This document shows, one piece after another, positions 7,286 to 19,200 of a stretch of DNA of 33,062 nucleotides. Under the pieces are notes generated by a model, which had not been told where the DNA came from, made no database searches, and saw only the letters and a list, made by a program, of their open reading frames with translations. The translations under genes were made by a program, and so were the position numbers. Positions within the stretch are counted from its first letter, which is position 1; each line of letters starts with the position of its first letter. Origin of the DNA: a virus; IMG/VR virus record IMGVR_UViG_3300034106_006602, positions 1 to 33,062 of that record. One strand, written 5' to 3'.

Positions 7286-10200
7286 GGCGGAGTTCACCTT
7301 GGGCGCGGCGACGCGGTCGAGGGCGGCGGAGAGGCGTTTGTCGAGGTTGTTGGAGCCGAGGGTGGCGAGCGGCGCTTCGAGGCCGGTGAGGCGGGCGATG
7401 GAGGCCGCGGCGGTGGAGGTGGTTTGGGCGGCGCGGGAAACGGTGGAGCTGAGGGCGGAGAGGGGGCGGGGGGAGGCGAAGAGGGCGAGTTCGAGCTGCT
7501 GGTCGCGTTTGCCGTCCAAGGTGGGGAGTCCCATCGAGACGCGGATGGCGTTGATTTCCTTGGTGGCCGGTTCGTAGGCCCCGAGTTGGTCGGGCGAGAT
7601 GATCGTGTCGTCGAGGGCGATGTCGTAAAGTTCGTTGATGCTGGGAGCGCGACCGAGTTCGGGGAATTGCTGCGCACCGAGGTCGTTGCCGTGGACATTC
7701 AACTGGTCGAGCATGCGCTCGAGTTTCGGCAGGTTTTTATCCGGGCCGAAGGCGAGGTAAGTGCCATCGACGGTGGAGGCTCCGACGATTTGGGCGATGC
7801 CGGCGATGCGGTCGTTGGTATTCACGCGGCCCATGTGGACGGGGATAGACCGGCGGTGGGCCTCCATGAAGATTCCGGCCCAGGCCGCCCGCTTTGCCGG
7901 GGCGATCTGGCCGGTTTTCCATTCGGTGGATCCGCCGATGAAGAGCACGTCGATGTCATCCCATGGGATGCGGGCGCGGATGTCCTCGAGGCCATCCTGC
8001 GCGGCGAGGGCGACGGGCAGTTGTTTGTCGTGGATGAAGCGCGCCCATTCCGGGAAACGGTCGAGCGTGGCGGCGGCGTCTCCCACGACGTCTGGAGCGA
8101 CGACGAAGAGTGTTTTGGCGCGCACCGCTGGTGTGGCGGCCACACGGTCGACGAGTTGTTTGAAGGCCGCCGGGTCGAAGGGCGTGGCTTTCGAGAAGAC
8201 GCCGTTGTCGATGGCGACGAATGGGTAGTCGGTCGTGTGGGCGAGGTAACTGGGGATCAGTGGCGTGATGAGGAGCCCGATGTCGCCCCGCTCTTTGGCG
8301 CGGGCGGCGATGGTGGCGTTGTGCTTGCCGCTGATATAGCCTGTCTGCAGCGATTCGGGATCGCCTTTGCCGGGGACATTCTGCCAGGCCTGGAGGCGTT
8401 GAGCGCGGGGGGAGGCGGCCAGACTGGGAGAAGAGGAGAGGGGTTGGCCGTTGCGCTCGATGATCTTGACGAGTTTGTCGTCGAAGAGGACGTAGTTGTA
8501 GGTTTGCAGCTTGGCCATGGCGGCGCGAGCGGCTTCCTCGGTGGGTTCTTTGGCAACCAGTTTGCCCGTACTGGTCAGCACTTCCCACGCGTGGCTGGTT
8601 TTCTCGATGCGGTAGCGGCTGGCGGCGTCGGTGTAGCGGATGCCTTTGATGCCGGCCTTGGCTAGAGCCTCAGACACCTTTTGCGGTGTCATGCCCTTTT
8701 GTTGGGAGGCATCACGGTAGGTGCTGCCGATGTCCTGGTAGGCGTAATTGTGATCGAGTTCCTTGCGGCCTTGCTCCGCTTCCTCGCGGGTCGCGTAGTC
8801 GTTCATGGTCGAGTAGCCTTTGGTATTGAGCACGAGCCAAGGAAATTCTGTGCTGGTCATCGAGCGGCGATATTCAGGCAGTCGGCCATCGACGACTTGG
8901 TGTCCAATCACGGGCAGCAGGGCGTCCATGAAGCGCTGCTGGATTTCTTGGGGGTGGTTGATGAGGTCGTCATTCCAATCGAGAAACTCAGCCGGGTCAC
9001 CAAGGAGTTCGACGGTGTAAAGGTTGCCGCGGCGTTTGTTAGCCTCGGGCACGACTTTGCCGGAGTTCAGGAGGTCGAGGGCGGCCTGGGCGAGGCGGAC
9101 GCGGGAGGAAGTGTCCAGAACCATAGGGTCCGCCGAGGTCCTGCCACTGTCGAGGAGGCGGTCATATTCCTCGGACTGGACGTTGAGTTGTGCTTCATAC
9201 TCGGACTTCAATCGAGCAGGCGCGTCGGCGAACGTGGCGGCATACCAGCCAAGGCGGCTCCAGATGTCGTTGAAGGCTTTGGCGTCTATGGAGAACGATT
9301 CCTCGCCGGGTTTCCATCCGACGGCGCGGGCGGTCCAACGGCCTTCGAGGGAGTCGTAGGGGGTGGTGTCGATGGCGTTGTCAGTGATGCGGCTCAACGC
9401 GTCGGTGACCTCCTGGATGCGGTAGCTCTCGACCTGTTCCTGCGCGAGCAAGTTGCGGATCGTGTCTTTGGCACGTTTGGAGGCGGCGTCGAAGCTGTAG
9501 CCGTAGGTGGTGCTGTCGTGGTAGAACTGGTCCACGGCGTGCTCGAAGTAGCGCACGGCAGCGCGAGGCCAGTCCTGGCCGACATGGGCGATGGCCCATT
9601 TTTTGAATGCCTCGGGTCCTTCGCGCTGGAAGAACTCTTTGTCGCCAATGCGGAAAATGGGATAGCTGAGGGCCTTGCGGTATTGCTCGGCGACCTTCAT
9701 GGCCTCGGCGAAGTAGAGGCCCCAGCCATAGACCTGGGCACCTTCGCCGGAGCCGATTTTGGCGGTGGAGAAGCCTGACTCGAGCGGGATGTCGTGCGGG
9801 GTGCCGTGGTGGGCGCGGATGCTGGCGGGCAGGAGGTGCAGGCCAGGGCCGGTGAGGTGGTAGCCGTCCGGGAGGGTGTGGGTGGTCGCTGGGCGGGCAG
9901 CGGCGGCTGCGGTCAGAGGGACCGGATTGACTTTGCTGACATCATTGACGGGGATGTCGGAGGGTTTGGCGGGGCGGGTGTGGTTGCCGTGGGTGAGCCA
10001 GTGTTTGAGGCCGGCGACGGTGGTGGGGACGGCGGACTGGAGGCCTTTCCAGCCGGGTTCGTAGGCGGCGAGGTAGCCGCGGGCGGCGGAGGCGGCGTCC
10101 GGGAAGCCGAGCATGATTTTGTGCTCGTCGAACTGGGCGGCTGCGCCAGTTTCAAGTTTCAGGTTTGAAGTTTCAAGTTTCCGCTGGTTGATGATGAGGA

Positions 10201-13200
10201 CGTGGTCGGAGTCGGGGTTTGGCCCCATGAAGAAGTCGATGTGGTCTTTGTCCTTGCCGGTGGTGCCTTTGATGTAGCCGTAGTGGTGCGGCAGCGTGAC
10301 GGACCATTCGCGGCCATCTTTGCTGCGGCCGGTGCGCTCGGTGCCGCGTGGGTTTTCGAGGGTGAGGTCGAGGCCGTTCCAGCGCAGGTGGCCTTTCTGG
10401 TAGTTGCCGGCGTCCTGCTGGGCTGGGGTGGGATTGGGTTCGACTTGGGCGGCTGCCTGCTCGACGCGCTGGGCGGCGGGGAGGGGCGAAGACGGGGAGA
10501 CTAGGAGACTGGGAGACGGGGCGACTTCGGAAAGTGAGCCGAGGCTGGTGACGATGACGTCAATGGGGAAGAGTTCTTTCCCTTTGACGAGGATGTTGCC
10601 AGTGTGGGCGTCGCGAATGATGGCGCCGGTCGGGGGGTGGCGATAGACGATGGTGTCGTCGCCGGGGCCGTCGATGCGGACCCAGCCTTTGGCCTCCATG
10701 AGGCTTTGGAGGCGCTTGTCATCCTTGAGTTCGATGCCTTCGACGAAGGGCTGAACGGTCCAGATGACGCCGTTGCCACGCGTGTTGCGTGAGACGCCGA
10801 TCATGCGCGTCTGGATGCCGGGGAATGCGGTGTTGTAGCTCTGGAGGCGCTGGAGGTATTGAGCCGGAGAGCGGCCTTGGAAGCCGTAGCTGTCGAGGAT
10901 GGTGCTGCGGATGACGATCAGATGGCGTTTTTCGCCAGTGATGTAAACATCGTGCTCGGTGCCGCCGCCGGCGTCGCCAAGGTAGGCGATGATTTTTTCG
11001 ACTTGGGCGTTGTCCCAGAAGAATCCTTCAGCACTGGCGCGTTCGATCAGCTTTGCTTCTTCGTAGGCAAGGTCGGAGAGGTCTGCGCGTTCGGTGTAGG
11101 GCGGAATTGATCGCCCGGTACGCGTGTAAGTTTCCGGTTTTTCTGATTCGCTCGAAACAAGGCCAACGCCTGTTCCTTTGAAAGCGTCTGCTTGGGCGAG
11201 CCCTTGAATAAGCCGAGATTCTCCATGCTTCCAAGCTACACCCTGCGGGGCTAGAAAGCCACTGGTTTGTCGCGAGTTGCGGCGATTTGAAGCGGCGAGC
11301 GCGGACGGAGCCAGTGTCATGTCCGTGACGACGATGCCGGAGGCGTTGCGAAGCTGGAAGGGGCCTGCGGCGGCGACGGTGGCGGCGGACTCCGGCGGGG
11401 AGAGATAGACCGTGCCGGCGTCGTCGGCGGCCTTGACGGCCGCCATGAAGGCGTCCGGGGTGAGGCGTGGGTCGAGGAGGCGGGCCTGGGCGAAGACGGC
11501 GCGGATCGGCAGCCATTGGCTGCTCTGGCCGCGTGCTGCGGCGGTGTAGGCGGCGTTTAGCAGACTTGGAGACGGGGAGACAGGGAGACGGGGAGACGGC
11601 GCGAAGAGGGCGTTTGGGGCGGTGGCGGTGGGTGCCAGGGCGCGGTCGAGCGGGAAGCGTGTGGCGGCGAAGAGGGGCTGGCCGCGGGAGACGCTCTCGC
11701 GCATCTGGGGGGTGATGGTGATGCGCCAGATGGGGGTGGTGCCTTGGCGTGGGGTGGCCACGCCTTCGCCCACAATGGGCTGGAGTTCGCGCCAGAACTT
11801 GCTCATTTCGACTTTCCAGGCGATCTCGACGGCGGACTGGGCCGATGCGGCGGAGCGCCACCAGCCGGAGGAAGTCTGACCGGGGAAAACGTCATTGGGG
11901 GCCATCCAGTTGGTTTCGCCTTCAGATGACACCATTTGCAGACCGTTGGCATCGATGATGACAACCACGGATTCCGGCTGGCCGTCCACATTGATGGTGG
12001 TTTCCGCAAATAGAGGCCGGTCACCATTGGCGAAAGCCTCAGCGCCAGCGAATGTTTCCCAGTCGCTGCCTGAGATGGGTTTAAATTCGGGGGTGGACAG
12101 CGTGGTGCTGGTGTTGATCTCAGACTGCTCCACCTTGCCGCCCCACTGCTTGACGTATTTGCCGAACTCTTTGACGAGGATGTCGTCGTAGAACTTGCGC
12201 ATGCCTTCGCCACCGACGCGGAGGTCGAGGCCGGAGAGTTCGTGCTGTGCGCCACCGAGGGCGTCAATGATGCGGGTGGGGTTGTTGAGCAGGCGTTCGG
12301 CGATGTCCTTGCCTACATGGTCGGCGAGTTTCTCGGGCGGCACTGTTTGGTCGATCACGTTCGTGCCGCCTTTGTCGGCGAGCAGTCGTTGGTGTCCCGG
12401 GATGTAACGAATTCGGTCCACCTGCTTGCTGAGGTCGTAGCGGTCGGCTTGGGTGTCGCCGGTGGTCCAGCCGATCCAGGCTTTGCCGGCTTCGACGGCG
12501 TCGCGCAGGGCACGCTTGAAAAGCATCAGGGGCCAGGCGGTGCGGTAGGGGGCGTCGGGGATGCCGGTATCACTTCCTCCTTCGTATTTCAGTGCTGCTT
12601 TGATAGCATCCTCTTGTGTTTCTGCCCAGCCTGCATCGCGTCCTTGTGCGTCATAAACGCTCCATCCCCCTGCGTTTTCTTTGAGGGTGAAAGCGGTCGG
12701 AAGCCCATTAGCCTGTCGGTCCCCCCGATAGCCCTTGTCCCGTCCAAGCTGGTGCCATTTGGACTGGAATTCTTCGACGAAGAGGCCGGGGGAGCCGTCG
12801 AGGGTGCGGTCGTTGGCGCGATACCAGGCGAGGGCGTCGAGGTCGCCGTAGTGGGTGGTGTCTTCGGGGTAGTTGGGGGAGACGCGTGGAGGCGTTTTGT
12901 AGTAGGGGTTGTTGCTCGGGTGGAGGGTGGCGTTTTGGATGAACAATTGTCGAAGCCGCTCGGTTGTGACGGCGTCTTCGGAGGCGTCCTGGGGGATGTC
13001 GTCGAAAATATGCGTGCGATACCATTGGATCAATTCGCGGCGCGACATGGAGTTGGCGCGGTCCTCATGGGTCGGCTCAGGTGGTAACGACTGATTCCAG
13101 GTGATGACGACTTCTTGGGGATTGGTGCCGCCGGGGAGTTGCCATTGGGTGTTGCGGGTTTCTGCGGTGCTTTTGCGAGCGTTGTGCCGGCGATGGAAGA

Positions 13201-16200
13201 TGGCGATGCGTTCGGCTTCTTGCTCAGGGGTGGGGTCCGAAATGCGGACTAGTTCACGGTAGCGCTTTTCATCGTTGGCGGGGATGAGGGGTCCGCCGAG
13301 CTGCGTGACGCTGAACTTCACGGCCCCTTGGGTGCGGAGGTAGTCGAGGAGGGCGGACTGGGCGATGGGGCCGGTTTTGGCTTGTTCCTGGAGCCAGGGG
13401 AGGAGGCCGGACCATTTGATTTCATCGGTCTTGACGCCGTTATTTTCGAGGAGGGCTTTGACGCTGGCGGGAGAGTTGCCTTTGGCGGGGAGTTTGTCGG
13501 TGATGACCTGCTCGAGTTTGGAGTAGAAGCCGGGCTCGACTTCGCGGGGCGCTGCCGCGAGACGGGGAGAGGTGCGGGCAGAAGTGCCCGCATCACTTGG
13601 GGTGCGTGCTGAGGCTGGGAGGGGGGCGAGGGGTTTTTGGCCGGGGCGGGTGGTGCGGAGGAGGACGACCCAGTCGTCGGGCATGCCTTTGACATAGACG
13701 CTGTCGTAGCCGGACTCCATGAGGAGCTTGGTCAGGATGTCGCCGGCGAGCTGGGCGTCCCAGCGGCCTTTGCCGAGGTTGTGGGCGTGCTGGGCGGCGT
13801 ATTTGCTGGCCTGGAGCCAGGGGGTGTCCTTGGCGGGGTCGATGGGCTGGTCGAGGTCCTCGGACTCGTTGAGGAGGTAGAGATCGTCGCCGGTGACGAG
13901 GAAGGGGCGGTGCGGTTCAGGGAACTGGACGCGGCGTACATGGCCGAACGGCTCGGCTTCGTCGCGACTGCGCATGAGGTAGATGCCATTGCCTTCGGTG
14001 TTGCCGTAGCCGGTGCGTTCGCCGGGTGTGGGTTCGCCACGGTAGCCGTAGAGTGAATTGGCGTAGCCGAGTGCGGCTGCCCATTCATCGAAGAGTTCAG
14101 GGCGCGGCGTGGGCGCGGGCAGCGTGGGCTTCTTGAGTCCGGGGAAGGTGGGTCCTTTTTTGCGGGATGATGCGGCGAGGGGCTGGCCGGTGGCGGGGTG
14201 GATGCGGCGGGAGGCTTGGAGTGCCTCGGGGCGGGTGTTGCCGTTGATATCGCGGTAGAACTGGCGTTGGCGCTCGATCTCGGCGCGTTCGAGTTCGTCG
14301 AGGGTGATGGCGTCCTCGGTGTCGTCGATGCCGCCGGCGGCCATCATCTCGGCATCACGCTCGTCAGCGGATCTCCATCCGGCGTCGAGTTCAGCGGCGA
14401 CTTGGGCGCTTTGGGTGAAGTCCCAGTCGGGACCGCCGGACATGGTGGCGTCTAGGACTGGGGTGCGGGGATCGGTTTTTTTGCCGTCGCTGCCAGGCAC
14501 CGGTCCAGCACTTGGGCTAGGTCCGTTGGTATGGGTTGGTCCACGGAGTGATTGAGCAGCTTCGAGGCTTCCTCCTGTGTGAGGACTTGGCGTTCGACGA
14601 GGTTGTGCTGCGCGATCAAGTCCTTCCAGTAACCGCCGTGGGCCTGTCCGATAGTCAAGTCCTGCTGAGGTGTCTGTTCCATATTTGGGTGCTCCTGTGG
14701 TGGGATTAACGACTCCTTTTCGCAGGATAGCAAGGTATTCTGGCCGCTCGGTGGACCAAAGAACGCCCTTGCCATCCGGGTGGCGCATGAAGCCGTCCGG
14801 CACGGGACGGGTGCGGTGGGCGTAACCAAACCAGTGACCGGCATCACCGAACTCCGCGAGGAGGCCGTTGATGAGGTCGGGGTTCATGTTGTTGGTGGCG
14901 ATGACGGTGCCGCCGGCGTCGAGGACGGCACGATAGACGGGGAGTTTCTGCGTGAGCAGTTTTTTGGGGTCTTTGCCGATGAAGTCGGTGATTTTGCCGG
15001 CATTGAACATGTCCGGATGCGTGTCGATGTCTTTGTATTGGTCCTGGGTTTTTTCGGCGTAGAGGTCGGCGTAGTTGGAGTCTTCCAGCAGCGTCACGCG
15101 TTTGCCTTGCTGGGCGAAGGCAGTGGCGCGCTCGAAGGTCTGGACGTCATTCCATGGGAGGATTTTGACATTAGGGCGCTGGAGAAGTGCGACGAGGTTG
15201 GGGAGTTGCGCTGCGGCACCAGGGGAGAGCTTGCGGACGATGCGTTTTTTCGACTTGGTGTAAAACACACGCACGAGGGCCTCGCCGGCGTCGGTTTGGG
15301 GTTTGTGGTTGATGTCGCTCAGTATGGCTTGAATGTCCGCCAGGGCGGCGGCATCGCCACGCTGGAGGGTGGTGTAGATGAGATTGCGGTCTGGCTCGAA
15401 CTCCTGGCTGGAGGCGATGAAGACGGGCTTCGTGGTGCGCAGGAGAGGTTCCAGGTTCTGGAGATAGACGAGGCCGCCACCGTAGGGCTCGATGTAGATG
15501 TCGGTGTGGTCGTCGAGCTGTGGATCGGCGATGCGGAGGGCTTTGTTGATGTGGCCGGTCCAGTTGGATTTGTCGCCTGCGAGCGGGAGGAAGCGGACGC
15601 CGGGGGCGTGACCGGTGCCGATCGATGGCAAGGCCACAGACCGGATGGCGACGTGGGGCTGGCCGTCGATGGCGAGCATGAGTCCACGTCCACGCATGAT
15701 GTGGGGCACGGTGTCGCCGTCCTGGTTCTGCGTCTCCATGACCTCGACGCCGGGAGCGAGAGGGCCGTACAGCTCGTCGATGGCTTGGAGGCGTTGCAGT
15801 TCGGTGGAACCGCGATTCTGCACCTTGTCTTCTGAGTCGCCAGATTCGTCTTCATCCTCCTCTTCGTGTTCTGCGATTGGGTTGCCGAGCAGGTCGGTAG
15901 GGGGGACGGGTTTAGCTTGCTTGGCGAGTTTGACGGTGGGGATGCCGAGGGACTCGGGGGTGATGGATTCGTCGCGGGCGGCGATGTCGGGCGGCATTTC
16001 GCCGAAGCGGCGCTCGATCTTCGGGCTGCCGTAAGGGCGCAGGGCGTCGGCCTCTTCGGCGCGGGTGATCTCAGGAAAGTCTTTTTCGTTTAGGATGGTG
16101 TTCCAGGCGCTGCGCAGGTGCGGGGTCTTGAGGACCGGGAAGGCCTCGGGGACGGTTTTGGCGGCGAAGTCGAGGAAAGCCGGGAAGCTGCGGATGTTTT

Positions 16201-19200
16201 TGTTCCAGGCGGTGTCGGCGAACTGGGAGGCGGCGTTGCGGAAGCGGGGGGAGGCGGGGAGGGGCTGGGGGTCGAGAGAGAGTTCGGTCTGCCGTTCAAT
16301 GGCGGTGTTTTCGAGTTCGCGGCGTTGAGCGGGAGTTAGGCGACCGGTGTGGAACTCGGCATGCAGCAGCATGGAGTGGGCCACGCGCACGAAGCCCGCT
16401 TGATGCATGGCGTCGTAACTGTGCAGAATGTGGGGTTTTGGCGGGAAGACCTCGCGATGCTCCTGCACATTGATCCATTCCGCTCTTGGGGTGAGCCAGG
16501 CACGAGGACCACGCATGCGGGATTCCAACAGGTTGGAGCGCAGGACATCGTCGCGGAGTTTTTCCAGTTGGCGAGGGGAGGCGGAGAGAAGGTCGCCGGT
16601 TTCGTCGTCGTATTTTTTGCCGTAGTAGCGTTCGGCGTGGGGGTCGTAGGCGATGTTGTCGGGGTCGATGCCGCGAGTGAGGGCGGTGTCGAACATGACG
16701 CGCTGGATGCGGCGGGTGAGGGGACCGTAGAACTCGACGCCGAGGGTGCGCTCGCCACGGGAGTTGGTTTCGGTCACGACGCGAGCCCAGCCATCCACCA
16801 TGGCGGGGCCGTAGCCCCATTGGTGGATCATCGGCGCGGCCATGAAGTGGGGTTCCATGCCGAGATTGATCCACTTCTGGGTGCGCGGGTGGAACCAGGC
16901 GTTGCCGCCCTGGTAGGCATCATCCAGGCGGTTGGATGCCAGTTCTTCGCGAACGGTGGCGATTTCCTCGGGGGTGAAACGGTGGGAGGCGGGGAGTTTA
17001 CCGTGGATTAAGTCCTGTGTTTTGAGGCTGGACTCAGTGTCACTGGTGAGGATGTTTTTATGGCGCGGGGATGAATAGCCTCGGCGTTCAAATTCGGCGG
17101 CCACCGCTTCCTGTTCGAGTTCGGTTGGGGTTTTCCACCAGAACACGGTGCCTTCTGCTGCGACATAACGGAAGGTGTTTTGGGCGTGTTTTGTCTCTGA
17201 GTGACGGAGTTTGCTGAGTTGGCCGAATTTAAGAGAGACAGAACCATTGTCATTCACATAGCCGATGGCTCCCATGCGGTCGGAGGCGGAGAGCATGCCG
17301 GCCTCGCGCATGGCGGCGAGGAGTTCGTCGCGGGCGGCGATGACGTCGGGGTCGTTTTGGAGATCGCTCAGCGAGGGTTGAGCGACGGTTGAGCGAGTCG
17401 CTGGCGAGTCGCTGAGCGACTCGTCACCGATGGCACGGAGGCGGATGGTTTGGTCAGGCTCAATGGCTTGGGGGCCGTAGCGGTCGCTGTCGAGGGCGAC
17501 GGTGCCTTCCTCGGCATCGATGTCGGTGACGGTGAGCCATTCGGAGCCGATCTGGATTTCGTCGCCGGTTTGGACGCGGGCGGCGAGGGTGCGGCCAGTG
17601 AAGGGCTGGCCGGGGGCACCTTCGGCGACGGCACGGAAGTCTCCGCCCTGCTGGATGGCCTGCTTTTCGGCTTGGACGACGGGGTCAGGGGCGGCATCGC
17701 GGGCGGTGAGGCGGGTGGCGATGGCGTCCATGATGGCGCGGCCGAGTTCCTCGCCACTGGTGATCGGGAACTGCTGGTACTCGGACTCATTGAGCTCGGC
17801 GGCGGCCTCGTCGATGGAGCGACCGCCGGTTTGCGAGACCACATGCATGTCGATCCACGCGAGGCGGGCCTTCGCGTCGGTGATGTCGCCAGCCTTGGCG
17901 AGGCGGTTGGCCTCGCGGGGTTTCATCTTGGACATGGCGGCGTCGGCTTTGAGTTCGCGATACCAGGCCCAGCCGTCGCTGTTGTCCGGCGGGCCGAGGT
18001 GGCGGATGCCCTGCGCCTTCATGCCGCTGATGATGTCGCCACCGACGGGAGCGGGCAGCGTGGCCTCGCTGGTGTCCGTGATCGCGCCAGCGAAGGCGTG
18101 GAACGGGGTGGGGCGGTAAACCTCGACCGGATCCGCTTTTTTCGCGCCGTCAATGACGGCGCGGTGGTAGTCGGCGAGTTTTTGCTCGATGGCCTCCTTG
18201 GTAGCGCCTGACTCGTCGATGAGGCGGGCACGGAGGGACTGGATGCGTTCGGTGGCCTTCCGGCGCTCGGCGGCGGTGGTTGTCTCGCGCAGCAGGGACT
18301 CGCGGTCGAGTTGGTAGTTGAACGCGTCGAGATCGTCCTGGGACGCGAACTCGGCGGGCAGCGACAGTTTGCCACCGAGGGGGATGCGGGCCTTTGGCGA
18401 GGGGCGTGCGGCGGGTGCGCGGGCTGCCGGGGGTGCCTCCACAGGGGTGGTTTCGTCTCGCGCCTCCACGCGTGTGTGTGTGGGTGAGGCGGTGGGTGTG
18501 GGGGATGGACTATCCTGCTTTTTCTCTGCGGAGACGGGGCGTTCGGTGGTCGGGGCGGGCTGGGCGGGCAGGCCCAGGGTGGCGCGGCGCTCGGACTCGC
18601 TGTGCGGGATGGCGGCAGCCACGTTTGGCATGGTGAGGGCCAGGTCGGCCAGCGCGCTGTCGCGGATGATGAGGTGCTCCCATCCGCGGTGCCACTGGAC
18701 GTAGGCGGGTTTCGAGTCGTCCGGGGCGGTCTGCCACTCGACGGGCTGCTGGCGCACGTAGTCGAGTTCGTCGAGCGCAAGCTGGCGCTCGGCGCTGCCG
18801 TCCAGGGTGTATTCCACGGCCAGGAGGGCGGACTTCAGGCGGCTGAGGGTGTAGTAGTAGCCACCGTCCGTGGCGGTGTCCACACCGATGCCAAGGGCGG
18901 CGAGCATGCGCTTCTCCGACTCTCCCATGAGGCGCAGGTCGGCGGCGCCACGGCGGCGGCCGATCTGACCGGTGCCAAGGAGGAACATGAGAGACTCCTT
19001 CTCGACGTTGCGGCCGTTCTGGCGGGCCTGCTCGATCTCGCGCAGGGCGTTGTCGCGCAGGAAGAACTTGGCGCGGTTTTCGGCGATCACCTTGCGGCGC
19101 TCGGCCTCGCGGCGCTCCTGTTCCTCGAGCTTGTATTTGGCCGTGACGAGGTTGTCGATTTTGTTGCGCTTCGCGAATGCCTCGATCTCGGCATCGCGTT

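Noticed and set aside
6017-8665. Long plus-strand open frame (about 880 codons) opposite the giant gene
   Set aside because: It is Gly/Val/Glu-rich translation antisense to well-motifed domains, including the TGT-like barrel. In GC-rich coding DNA the opposite strand often stays open. No start signal or protein motif supports it.
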